From Barthelona sp. PAP020 (Eukaryota > Metamonada: BaSk clade): a stretch of 62,323 nt of DNA. This document shows, piece after piece, positions 46,947 to 56,829 of the stretch. The notes under the pieces were generated by a model that had not been told where the DNA came from, made no database searches, and worked only from the letters and a program-made list of their open reading frames with translations. The position numbers were made by a program, and so were the translations under genes. The DNA lies in assembly GCA_040182905.1 (NCBI GenBank), contig JARQWU010000032.1, positions 1-62,323 on the forward strand, written 5' to 3'. How positions within the stretch are numbered: position 1 is the stretch's first letter; each line of letters opens with the position of its first letter.

Positions 46947-49928
46947 TCATTCAAAAATCATTTCTTTTTCTTCTTTTTTGAATAATTTTTCACCGCTTTC
47001 TGCCTCAATTGTATCAATCATATTAACTATATTGCTTGAATCATCAAAATCGTCATCAACATCATCATCATGAATTTTTGAATTTTCCAAAGTTGTTAAT
47101 TCAATGTTATCCATATCAACAGGTCTATATGGTGTTTTTAAAGGAGAACTTTTTAAACTTCTTTCATTTTTTGCCTTGAACTCAATTCTAAATTTTCCCA
47201 AAATTTCATTATTATCATCAGGAGTTAATATTATTGGAGAATCTATAATTTTTGCTGTTGGTGTTTGTCCTTTGGTCATATCTCTTTTAAAATCATTCAA
47301 ATAATCAGTAACAGTTAATTTTAACACACTTAAATCAGTATCAATATGTTTTGAACTTATAGAAATTTCTTCACTGGGTAAATTGACTAATTGAGATAGT
47401 TGGGCCAAATCTTCATTGAATTTTTTAATATTTTGGGAATATTGTGAATTTAATATTTGTTTAATATCGGTTACGTTATTGAACAAAGTTTTATTAACTT
47501 TTTCAGAAACATTTTCAATTTTTGCAACAAAAATTTCAGAATTTTCATCCAAAGATTTTAATAAAGCAGCATATGATTGTATTGATTCATCATTACCATT
47601 CAACAATGTGTTAATATCTGCTTCAAAGTCATTTTGATTTTCAACAAGAGATTTTTCATTGTTATCAAAACTGTCAATCATTTTAGCCATTGTTTCTGAA
47701 GATGTTCTTTTATTATCTTCAATAAAATGACATAATTGATCAATACTTTGATTTTGAGCTTGTTGATGAGTCAAAACAAATGTATTCAAATCATTAAATG
47801 ATTTTGAATGAATATCAAAATCATTAGCTTGCTTCTTTTCATAATTAGAAAGGATATTGTTATTATTTGCAAAACATTCATCCAAAATTTTGGAAACATT
47901 TGACAAAACAGTGTCTTTCATTTCAGTAAAATTCTTCTCTTGATTATTTATCAAAATACATAGTTCTCCTTCCAATTCTTTATGCATTTCATGTGATGCA
48001 TCTTTAGTTTCTGCAATTAACTTTTCAATAACATTTGAATTTTCATTTATAATGAATTTGACAGTGTTTACTTCATTTTCAAAATTGATAAACAATTCTC
48101 TTTGTGATTCAATCACTTTTCCAAATATTTCTTTCTGAGCTAACAAGAGTTTGTCAAATTTTTTATTATGTTGGTTATTCTTTTGTTCAAAATCTTTTCT
48201 TTCAAACGCTAAACTATCTAAAAGTTCATCACAATCATTTTTGATTCGAATTTTTCCATTTTCATGAGTTATCATTGCTTCATTTATTGATGTGTTTGTT
48301 TCTTCATCTAATTCAATAATATTGGAAAACAAATCTTCAAAAACTTCTGTCAATAAGTCAATGTTGCTCAAAAAAGATTCTTTTGAATGTCTAATTCCAT
48401 CTATCATTGATTCCAACAAACTCATCTGTTTATCAGCAACTTCATCAAGATGTCCATGAATTGATTCAATTTTTATTTCTACTTTATCTGCCAATGAAAT
48501 CGCTTCAATTTCATTAATCTCAGCTATTTTGTTTTTTTTTTCAATTCGTTTTGTCAAATTCTCAATCATTTCAACTTGACATACAACTTGCTGTTTTAAC
48601 GATTTTGCAGTCTCATGCAACGTTTTTGCTGAACATTCAAAAGTATCTCCCCTAAATTTTTCAATGTTTAATCTGTCTTCAGTTTCACCAAACAAGCTTT
48701 GTAATTCTTCAAATTTCTTCTGTTTTTCTGATAAAAGATCAGTCAACTCAATTAATTTGTTCCTGTGTGTTGTCAATTCATATTCCATTAAAGCATATCG
48801 TTCGTTAGGTAAATAAACCCCACCTGATTGTTCTCTTGCTAATTTCAATTCAGTCTTCAACTGAGCAATTTCTTCAGCATATTCTTTAATCAATAAACTT
48901 CGTGTCATTCTTTGATTTTGCTTAGGAGTATTCTTAATGGATCTAGCAGAACAACAATAATTTAGTGTGCTTAATGTTTCCTCCATCGTAACTGGAGAAA
49001 TTGTGGCAATAATACATGTTTTTGCTCGTCCACCCAATGATTCCTTCAAAATACGAGTTAACTTTGATTCTCTATATGGAATATGAGGTCTATTTTCCTT
49101 TAATGATGTTATTACTTTTCCCAAAGTTAATAAAGATTGATTGATAGATCCCGCTTCAAATGCTCTTTCCTTTCGGGCACCACTACGTCCAATATCTTCA
49201 CTACCCGCCAAATCAACCAAATGCAGTTTTCCAACTCTCAACATCTCCTCATCATTCATTAATTCTTTTGAATGGATGGTGATTGTAAATATTGAATGCG
49301 ATCTGGAAGAACGTTCATTACAATTAGTCGCTGCTACTTGCCTTTTCTTTTGAGAATGTCTCATCAATGTTAAAAGATCAGATACATTTGTAACTACTTC
49401 TTCTTTTAACCCTATAACATGTAATATACGATTAGATTCCCTTAACCTTAATTCACCATCATCCAACAAATCAATCAATTCCTCATTATAAATTTCCATA
49501 TGTGAAACACGAACAGTATATTCTGTTCCACCATTATTCAATTCATTAAAAATATATTCAATTGATCTCGGAATAATTCCACTATTTTCATTAGTTCCTT
49601 CCATGGAATAAGTTTTACCTGAAGAAGTGGCTCCATATGCAAATATTGTACAATTAAATCCATTTAATGTTTCTTTTATAATTGGTACAACCCATTTGTC
49701 AAAAATTTCAACGGTTTCAGTTTCTCCACCAAATGCATCATCAAAATAAAATGTTTTATTTGTCTTTTTTAATTGCATATCAACAATTCCTTGTTTGTGT
49801 TCTTCAGTTCTAGCTTTACAATCAACTAAAACTGGCAAATGTTTTTCTTTTTCAAATTGAGGTCTGCATCGAACAATAACTTTGATCGGTGATTTTTCGT
49901 GGGAAGAGTCGGACCCAAGTCGTACCAT
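46947..49928 (-). CDS. Kinesin-5 (BimC/Eg5-type) mitotic motor
   Basis: 993 residues. Kinesin-5 forms bipolar tetramers that slide spindle microtubules apart. The motor domain covers about 14-335, with P-loop GATSSGKT at 99-106, switch I SSRSH at 207-211 and switch II DLAGSE at 239-244. After the motor, KNTPKQNQRMTRSLLIKEYAEEIAQLK matches the kinesin-5 neck region, and GGVYLP is also typical. A long coiled-coil stalk follows, and the tail has TP sites (GQTPTAKI, PLKTPYRP), candidates for the CDK-phosphorylated BimC box. Loop 5, between MEG and GIIP, is only about five residues long, much shorter than in animal Eg5. Confidence 0.85.
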   Translation of the reverse strand: MVRLGSDSSHEKSPIKVIVRCRPQFEKEKHLPVLVDCKARTEEHKQGIVDMQLKKTNKTFYFDDAFGGETETVEIFDKWVVPIIKETLNGFNCTIFAYGATSSGKTYSMEGTNENSGIIPRSIEYIFNELNNGGTEYTVRVSHMEIYNEELIDLLDDGELRLRESNRILHVIGLKEEVVTNVSDLLTLMRHSQKKRQVAATNCNERSSRSHSIFTITIHSKELMNDEEMLRVGKLHLVDLAGSEDIGRSGARKERAFEAGSINQSLLTLGKVITSLKENRPHIPYRESKLTRILKESLGGRAKTCIIATISPVTMEETLSTLNYCCSARSIKNTPKQNQRMTRSLLIKEYAEEIAQLKTELKLAREQSGGVYLPNERYALMEYELTTHRNKLIELTDLLSEKQKKFEELQSLFGETEDRLNIEKFRGDTFECSAKTLHETAKSLKQQVVCQVEMIENLTKRIEKKNKIAEINEIEAISLADKVEIKIESIHGHLDEVADKQMSLLESMIDGIRHSKESFLSNIDLLTEVFEDLFSNIIELDEETNTSINEAMITHENGKIRIKNDCDELLDSLAFERKDFEQKNNQHNKKFDKLLLAQKEIFGKVIESQRELFINFENEVNTVKFIINENSNVIEKLIAETKDASHEMHKELEGELCILINNQEKNFTEMKDTVLSNVSKILDECFANNNNILSNYEKKQANDFDIHSKSFNDLNTFVLTHQQAQNQSIDQLCHFIEDNKRTSSETMAKMIDSFDNNEKSLVENQNDFEADINTLLNGNDESIQSYAALLKSLDENSEIFVAKIENVSEKVNKTLFNNVTDIKQILNSQYSQNIKKFNEDLAQLSQLVNLPSEEISISSKHIDTDLSVLKLTVTDYLNDFKRDMTKGQTPTAKIIDSPIILTPDDNNEILGKFRIEFKAKNERSLKSSPLKTPYRPVDMDNIELTTLENSKIHDDDVDDDFDDSSNIVNMIDTIEAESGEKLFKKEEKEMIFE

Positions 49929-50930
49929 ATTGAAATAAACTTGAAAAAAAAAAGATTGAGAGTGATTTAATGCCCATTAAAAAAAAAAACACCTCTCCTC
50001 AATTTCACTCAGTAACTTTAACGTGTGAATGCATCTCACTGTTGCTTTTGTTTCTGCAAGAGGAGACAAATGATGAATTTATTTTTAACCTCAATGTGAA
50101 TTCTTCAAATTAACATGCCAACAATAACTTTCTTTTCAATAAAAGATCTGAAGGAAAAATTCTGGGAAGGATATCAATCCAAAGTTTTTAGATTTCCAAA
50201 CAAAAATGGAATGTGAAAAGAGACAAAAAAAAAAAAGGTGATCAGATGTATTTATTGTGTTTATATGCTTTTTTAATACATAACAGATCTTTAAAAATGG
50301 TGAATGAATCTTTGCTGAAATAAACTGAATTATTTGAGGAATTTTCTGGAACAACCATTTATTCTGAGCAAAGTGAATTTAAAGATATTTTTAATATCAT
50401 TTCTTTGATACTATCAGGCTATTTGGTATCACAACTTGATTACCCAAATAAATTTTTAATTTGACAAAATAATATCAAAGTCTTGTCACAGCATTTGAAA
50501 TCTTTTTCATAGACATAAAAATAACAAAAAGAAGATTTGATATGAACATTCATCACATTATCGATACAGAAATTGATGTGAACTTTCATTAAACATTGTC
50601 CTTCAAGGTCCAATTGTGAGCATACATATTTTTCGAATTGTGGGAACCAGCAAAAATTTCAATTTTATTTTTTAAATTCAACAAATGTTGCTCATTTTTT
50701 GTCCAAGAGTACAAATATTTATTTGTACAAAAGAAAACGACATTTTTTTTAACAGTGGTAGTTTCTCCCTGTAAAATTTTTTTTTAAATTTGCCTTAAGA
50801 ACTTCTATTTGCTACTGTATTACATTTTCTGAGCTTTGTTTGGTTATTAATAAAAAGGGAAAAGGGGAAAAGAAATTTGTCTTTTTTGGGATGTTTTACG
50901 AAATCCCTTTTTTTTATTATTATAGTTTTT
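49929..50930. other. Long gene-free stretch
   Basis: About 1 kb between divergent kinesin-5 and transporter genes. 50697-50790 (GTCCAAGAGTACAAATATTTATTT) and 50617-50650 (AGGTCCAATTGTGAGCATAC) weakly resemble the opening of the dispersed repeat. A minus-strand frame at 50136-50354 has no family features. Otherwise plain A/T-rich DNA. Confidence 0.4.
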
Positions 50931-53045
50931 ATGGAAAATCAGCAGCAGAAAAATGTTGTTTTAGACGATATTACTTCACACAGTACAAAAAAAAACTCAA
51001 AAATTGTTTTGGTGGCCTTCTTTTTGATGGCTTGCTTTTCAATGTATGGTGAAATTATGTTATTACCTTCATTGCCTACTATCGTTAGAGATCCTAAATT
51101 TAGTTCTGGTGCAAATTATGTTGCCTGGATATTAAGCATTTATCTTTTAGTTGGTGCTGTTGTAACTCCAATTGCTGGTGCTTTGGGAGATAAATATGGA
51201 AAGAAAAGGATGTTGATGTTGTGCATGTCATTTTTTGCCATTGCTCAATTTGGTTCGGCATTTGCATGGAGCATGCCTTCTTTAATTTTTTTCAGAGGTA
51301 TTCAAGGCCTTGGTTTAGGACAATTTCCTTTGGCAATGGGTATTATTCGAGATACATTTCCCTCTGACATCATTCCAATTGCTTTGGGAATTGTAAGCAG
51401 TTCTTTTTCAATTGGTGTTACTATTGGTTTCCTTGGAGGCGGTTGGGTCTCTGAAAACTTTGATTGGCAGATTAATTTCTTCTTTTCTGGTTTTGGTCTT
51501 CTTTTCTTGTTAGTGTTCATTTATTTTTATGTTGATGCACCTTTTGTACCAAATAATATGAAATTGGATGTATTTGGATGTTTCATCATAGGTTTTAGTG
51601 TGTTGTCATTAATGTTTGGACTTACTGAAGCTAAAACAAAGGAATTTACTGAATTATCAGTTTGGGGATGTATCTTATTGGCAATTATTATATTTTTTTG
51701 GTTTGTTGTGCATTCATTAAGAGTAGAAAATCCATTAATTCCTAAGAAGCTTATTGAAATTCCTGAAGTTATTATTGTTACCGTTTCTGCTTTTGTTATT
51801 GGTTTTTGTATGTTTTTAGTATACCAAACAGTGCCATTCTTTATTTCTTTACCTATCAATTCATATTATGTTCCTGGTGTTGGTAACGTAACTATTGATC
51901 CTCCTTTGGGTTATCATGGAGTTACTTCTACCCTTACATCAGGTCTTTGGATGAGTGCAGGTGCATTATCTCAACTCCCAATGGCGGCTTTTGCTGGGAA
52001 ATATGCAAGAAAGTTTGGACCCATGAGAATGATGTCTTTCGGTTTTATTGGAAGCGCACTTGTCACATTCCTTATGTTTTATTGGAATAGAACTACTGTT
52101 TCAATAATTGTCACTCAAATTCTCTTTGGTGCAACAATTGCTCCTATTCAAGTGTTGTTGATGACATGTTTAGCTGATTATGCACCTCAAGAAATTTTTG
52201 GTACTGCTACTGGTTTTAATTCTTTGTTGAGAAGTATTGGTTCAACGTTGGGTCCTGTTGTTTCTGAATTGATTACTTCCAAATATTTGAGAGTTTTCAA
52301 TACTCCTGCTGGAACATTTTTTATGAATGAACCTGAGGGATACACATATTGTTGGTTATTAGCTGGTATTGTTAGTTTTATTTCTGGAACTATTCTGTTT
52401 ATTATCAGAAACAAAGCCGGAACATCATCTATCTCTTCTGAAAATGAAGAAGATCCATCAACTGTTGATAGAGAGTTGGCTGAATCAAAAACACCTGTAA
52501 ATTTGGAACTTTGTGAGAACGAAACTTCAAAATTGGAATTTGAAATTTCAAATCTGGTGGAAGAAAGTCAACATACTCAAATTAGTTCATTATTGCAAAA
52601 AGCCTTTGAAAAACATGAAGGAAACTTATGTGAAAGTGAAATTGTTTGTGAATTGAGAAAGAAAGATGCAATTGTGTTTGAACGTATTGTTATTGTTGAT
52701 GATATTATTGTTGGTTATGGATGTGTTGTTAAAGTTACCGTTGATTCTGAGACTGACAAAGTTTATGCTTTGGGACCATTGGCTATTTTGCCAAATTATC
52801 AAAGATTGGGTTTGGGAACAAAGATTGTTGAATCTTTGTTGACTTCTTTGAAAGAAATTGAGGCAAATGGTTGTGTTGTATTGGGTGAGTTTGATTTTTA
52901 CAATAGATTTGGTTTTGAAAGAGATGAAGAAGTAACTTCAGCTTTTTCTCAAGATCATTTTTTGACAGTCAAATTTGGAAATGAAGATTTTAAAGGTCTT
53001 GTTGAATATGATGAGCTTTTTTACAAAAGTGAAATTGATTCTTGA
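50931..53045 (+). CDS. MFS transporter (DHA2/EmrB-like) fused to a GNAT acetyltransferase
   Basis: 704 residues from the ATG at 50931. Residues about 25-500 are a major-facilitator transporter of the 14-helix drug:H+ antiporter type: GALGDKYGKKRML is motif A, RGIQGLGLGQFPLAMGIIRD is motif B-like, and DWQINFFFSG corresponds to the WRWIFxIN signature. Motif C lacks its usual proline (IGVTIGFLGGGW). A hydrophilic linker of about 45 residues leads to a GNAT domain at about 550-704, with the acetyl-CoA motif LGPLAILPNYQRLGLGTKIV followed by VVLGEFDFYNRFGFE, closest to bacterial YhbS-type acetyltransferases. The two parts are in one frame. The GNAT would lie in the cytosol next to the exporter; the substrate is unknown. 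Codon use resembles the neighbours. Confidence 0.85.
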   Translation: MENQQQKNVVLDDITSHSTKKNSKIVLVAFFLMACFSMYGEIMLLPSLPTIVRDPKFSSGANYVAWILSIYLLVGAVVTPIAGALGDKYGKKRMLMLCMSFFAIAQFGSAFAWSMPSLIFFRGIQGLGLGQFPLAMGIIRDTFPSDIIPIALGIVSSSFSIGVTIGFLGGGWVSENFDWQINFFFSGFGLLFLLVFIYFYVDAPFVPNNMKLDVFGCFIIGFSVLSLMFGLTEAKTKEFTELSVWGCILLAIIIFFWFVVHSLRVENPLIPKKLIEIPEVIIVTVSAFVIGFCMFLVYQTVPFFISLPINSYYVPGVGNVTIDPPLGYHGVTSTLTSGLWMSAGALSQLPMAAFAGKYARKFGPMRMMSFGFIGSALVTFLMFYWNRTTVSIIVTQILFGATIAPIQVLLMTCLADYAPQEIFGTATGFNSLLRSIGSTLGPVVSELITSKYLRVFNTPAGTFFMNEPEGYTYCWLLAGIVSFISGTILFIIRNKAGTSSISSENEEDPSTVDRELAESKTPVNLELCENETSKLEFEISNLVEESQHTQISSLLQKAFEKHEGNLCESEIVCELRKKDAIVFERIVIVDDIIVGYGCVVKVTVDSETDKVYALGPLAILPNYQRLGLGTKIVESLLTSLKEIEANGCVVLGEFDFYNRFGFERDEEVTSAFSQDHFLTVKFGNEDFKGLVEYDELFYKSEIDS

Positions 53046-53230
53046 GTAAATGTTTTTCGGGTTTTTTTTTAGAGACTTGTTGGGGGAAGAACCACACTCT
53101 CTGTTGCACATTTTAAGATCTAAACAGTAATTTTTGAGTCTATATTGTCAACAATTATGACCAATTTGTGAAATATTACTTTTTGAAGAAAAAATGGTTT
53201 TAAATTCTTTGGACATAAAAAATTAAGTAT

Positions 53231-54478
53231 TTATTCTGAAATCCCAGGTGAATTTTTGGAATTTGAATCCATCAATTGCTTTGCAGTGTTTAAAGGTGTT
53301 GTCAAAACTTGATGATGCGTGTAGTCTTCAGAATTCATTGTTTGATTCTTTTGTTTTGTTGGACTATTAACTGATGGCATATTTTCAACACTTTTTTCCA
53401 ATTTAGCGAAAGGGGAAACAATACTTTCGTTGTGTGCCTCACCCAATTTCCACAATTTTTTTTCAATCATTTTTAAAAAAGTCTGTTGCTGTCCAATAAT
53501 GGATCCAGGTCTCAAAACACGCAAAAAACCAATGACTTCTTTTGCAGTAAATCGATAGTGTTTCATGAGATAACAACCAATTAAAGTGCCTGTTCTTCCT
53601 AGACCTGCACGGCAATGTACAGCAACAGCGTCAGTGGAATTTTCAAGTATATGAAAGAAATCATTCATTAGATTCCAACTCGGCAATCCACCATCTGGAA
53701 AAAAAAGATCATGATGATTGAATCCCATTGAAACAAAACTGTGTGAATTGTAACATGGTTTGTTTAAACGAACGACAGTGTTAATGTTGTACTTTCTAAA
53801 ATAGGGAATATAATCTTCAGGCGATAAAACAAAGAAATATTGTGCTGCAGAAGGATGAGTCTTAGCAACAGGTCCAGCAAATGCCAGAATTTTTTTGGGA
53901 ATGATCCAATGCATGTCTCCTTCAGTGACCTGACTATAAAATTCATATTCTTTTAAATTAAATTTATGAAGATCAAACAGTTTACAATCAATGGCTCTTT
54001 TAATTCCTGCCATAATATCACGAATTGACAAATCAAAAATTGATCGTCCACTTGCTGCATCTCTGTATGAAAGAAAACTTGGCTGTATTCTTTGTAATAA
54101 TGACCAAGTAAAATCGACAGACATTTTTAAAATTGTGACACAATATATTCCAACCAAACATGATGCATTGGTGCGATAATATGCATCATTTGAACAATGA
54201 TAAACAATTTTTACATCAGGTGTTGAATTGTTCAACATTCTGTTCATTTTTGCTGCAAATCTATAAACACAACCCATGTTCAATGGACCAAAATCAGCTA
54301 AAAATGGTTCATATCTCAATTCATTTTCGGTTGAAAAATATTGAACAGTTGAAGTTGATCTTAGTATATAATTGGAGTTTTCTAAAGGTAAAAAGAAAAA
54401 GCGATCTAAAACATTAGTAATTCATAATATTCAATAAATTATACTAGGTATAATAGTTATTGCTTCACTTGGAATCAT
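53231..54478 (-). CDS. CDC14: CDC14 dual-specificity phosphatase (two exons)
   Basis: 402 residues after splicing. Exon 1 is 54478-54445 (ATG at 54478) and exon 2 is 54405-53231. CDC14 reverses CDK phosphorylation at mitotic exit. Exon 2 without exon 1 has no ATG before its conserved region, whereas splicing yields the usual start: IPNRFFFLPLE, VQYFSTENELRYEPFLADFG and PLNMGCVYR, matching the CDC14 N-domain (DRLYF...HYFSIDxELxYExFxADFGPLNL). The catalytic loop HCRAGLGRTG (Cys about 276), the FFPDGGLPS general-acid loop and RPGSIIGQQQ are intact. The C-terminus is short (about 60 residues) with SP/TP sites (NSPTKQK, TTPLNTAK). Confidence 0.88.
54406..54444 (-). other. 39-base spliceosomal intron in CDC14
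   Basis: On the minus strand it begins GTATAATTTATTG and ends TTACTAATGTTTTAG. TACTAAT is a branch-point consensus just before the 3' AG. Removing it joins the codon A|AT and restores a CDC14 N-terminus that begins with an ATG. The intron carries in-frame stops, so it must be removed. Confidence 0.8.
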
Positions 54479-54750
54479 CGAGAAAAAGACCACTAAATCT
54501 TCTTTGTTTCTTTTTACAGTTGTACAATATTTTAAATCTTTTTTAATTATCTCAAAAATGAAACAATAAAAACAAATATATTCATTTTTCTTGATTTCAA
54601 GTGGGATTTTTGAAAGACTTTTCAAAAAAAATGTACATTTTCTGTAAATTGTTACCATTCTTTTAATTGTTACTTTCAATTGAAAAACAACCAAATGATT
54701 AAAGAAAAAACTTTATAAAATACAACAATTTATAGATTAAATATTAAATA

Positions 54751-56730
54751 TTAAAAATATTCTGCACTTTCCAATTTGCGAATTTTTTCGGTTAACATTT
54801 TATTGTTATCCAACAATTTTCTTTGATTTACCATCAATAAATTTTTTTGAACATAATACTCATTTCTAAATTGAATCAAATTGGTTTTTAAACTGCCATA
54901 TAAATTTTCAAAAACTTCCAATTTTTTCCCTTGATCAACCACTTCATTTTTAAGATTTTTTGATTCATCAAGAATATTTTTAAATTTGTTGTGAAATGTT
55001 TGAATCTCTTTTTGCAATTTATTCTTTGAAAGCTTTTCATTAGCAAGTAATTTTTGATATTTTGAAATTTCCTCAAAAAGTTCTTTATTTTTTTCTTCCA
55101 ACCCTTCTAAATACATTAATTCTTGGATTTTTCCCTGTTTTTCAATGATATTATTTGTTAACTTCATTATTTCTTCTCTTAAAGAAATATTATCTTGCTT
55201 CAAATCACCATAATTTTTGTTCATAGTTATTAAAATAGAACAGTAATTCTTCAAATGACGAATAATTTCATTCACTTGTCTATAATCTTTTTCATCATTG
55301 ATAGAAGTTAAAATTGAATCAAAATTACAGATATTATTTTCAAATTTTGTCTCAAACATTTTCAAATTTTTCAAAAAGTTTTGATCAAGAATTTTTGAAA
55401 TATTTTTGAAACTTGAAGAAATATTCTCCAAAAGTTCTTGTTGGTTGTTATTTCTGAATTCTAATTCATCTGTACGATTATAGATATTTTCTAATTCTTC
55501 TCTGACATTCTTTAAATCATTAGTTAAATTTATATTTGTATCATTTAAATTATCAAAACTTTCACTCTTTAATTTATAATCATCAAATTCAATCATGGAC
55601 ATTTTTAATTCATCAATTTCATTTTGTTGGAGTTTTAATTGATTTGTCAGAGTTTCATTTTCTTTTTTAATTTTCTGATGATTAGTTTGAGATCTTTCCA
55701 ATTTATCGATAATTAATCTATTATTTGTTAATTCTGTTGTAGTTTCATCAAAATTTTTTTGTAAATTTTCAAAATCTATCAATTTTCTTTTCATCATTTC
55801 AATATCTTTTTCTTTCAATAATAATTTATTGTTGAACTCAATAACCTTCAAATTTAAACTTTCATTATCTTGTTTGAAGGCGCTACATGCTTGTTTAACA
55901 TCCGTTTTCTCTTTTTCAATTCTTTTATGTTCTCTTTGAAGTTCATCCAAATCCTCCAACAATTTCGTATGTTCTAATTTAAGATCAGAATATTTAGAAT
56001 CCAAATTTTCATTCTCCTCAACCAAAATGGAATTTTTTTGACTCATTTCATCCAATTTTTGAATTAAATTTTGAATATTTTCTTTATTTTTGGTTTGTAA
56101 TTCTAATTCCCCATTAATTCGTTGATTCTCTAAATTTATTCCATCATAAGACAATAATAAGCGTTGATTTTCAGAAGCTAAACTTTCATTTCTTGAACGT
56201 TCAGATGATAATGCAATTTTCAACCTTTTAATTTCATTTTCTAATTTAGTTACCTCAAAATTTTCTCTAAATGGTGAAGTTATGGATATTTTTGAAGAAT
56301 CTTCAGAATTTTCATTTGGTGTCATTGTTATCATTGAATTATCTTCACGCATATTTGATTTTGTAACAAATTCTCCCTTTTCTAAAGAATTATTTAAATG
56401 TTCAATACGTTCATTAATATCTTTTTGTTGTTCTAAAATATTGTCATACATGTTAGAATTAACTGTTAATTTTAACAATTCTAATTCTTTTGTAATATCT
56501 TCAACGGTATGTTGTAAGGAAGGTAAATGATTCTGAGCTAAAAAAGTATCATCATTTAAATTTTTCATTTCTTCCTCCAATTCAGCAATAATTGAAGGAT
56601 CAAATTTTGAAGACTTAATTCTTTCTAATTCATTTTGTAATATGCTTGTTCTATGCTGAGTTGCAAATAATTCGGACGCTAATTCGGCTTGAATCGATCG
56701 TAATTGTGATAATTCTGTGGATGAATCCAT
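54751..56730 (-). CDS. Unrecognised long coiled-coil protein
   Basis: 659 residues, coiled coil almost from end to end, rich in Glu, Asn, Leu, Ile and Lys. A short break at about 120-150 has MREDNSMITMTPNE and further Ser/Thr sites. There is no globular domain, signal or membrane segment. It diverges from the gene at 56830 with 99 bases between the ATGs. Structural or tethering roles (spindle, Golgi, basal body) are all possible. Confidence 0.6.
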   Translation of the reverse strand: MDSSTELSQLRSIQAELASELFATQHRTSILQNELERIKSSKFDPSIIAELEEEMKNLNDDTFLAQNHLPSLQHTVEDITKELELLKLTVNSNMYDNILEQQKDINERIEHLNNSLEKGEFVTKSNMREDNSMITMTPNENSEDSSKISITSPFRENFEVTKLENEIKRLKIALSSERSRNESLASENQRLLLSYDGINLENQRINGELELQTKNKENIQNLIQKLDEMSQKNSILVEENENLDSKYSDLKLEHTKLLEDLDELQREHKRIEKEKTDVKQACSAFKQDNESLNLKVIEFNNKLLLKEKDIEMMKRKLIDFENLQKNFDETTTELTNNRLIIDKLERSQTNHQKIKKENETLTNQLKLQQNEIDELKMSMIEFDDYKLKSESFDNLNDTNINLTNDLKNVREELENIYNRTDELEFRNNNQQELLENISSSFKNISKILDQNFLKNLKMFETKFENNICNFDSILTSINDEKDYRQVNEIIRHLKNYCSILITMNKNYGDLKQDNISLREEIMKLTNNIIEKQGKIQELMYLEGLEEKNKELFEEISKYQKLLANEKLSKNKLQKEIQTFHNKFKNILDESKNLKNEVVDQGKKLEVFENLYGSLKTNLIQFRNEYYVQKNLLMVNQRKLLDNNKMLTEKIRKLESAEYF

Positions 56731-56829
56731 TCGAATTTCTTTCTATAAAAAAATGAACAAAATACACACTTCAAGATTTTTTCGACAGAACTTTTTTTTT
56801 TAACCAGAATGTTTAATTTGTAAGTTCGA

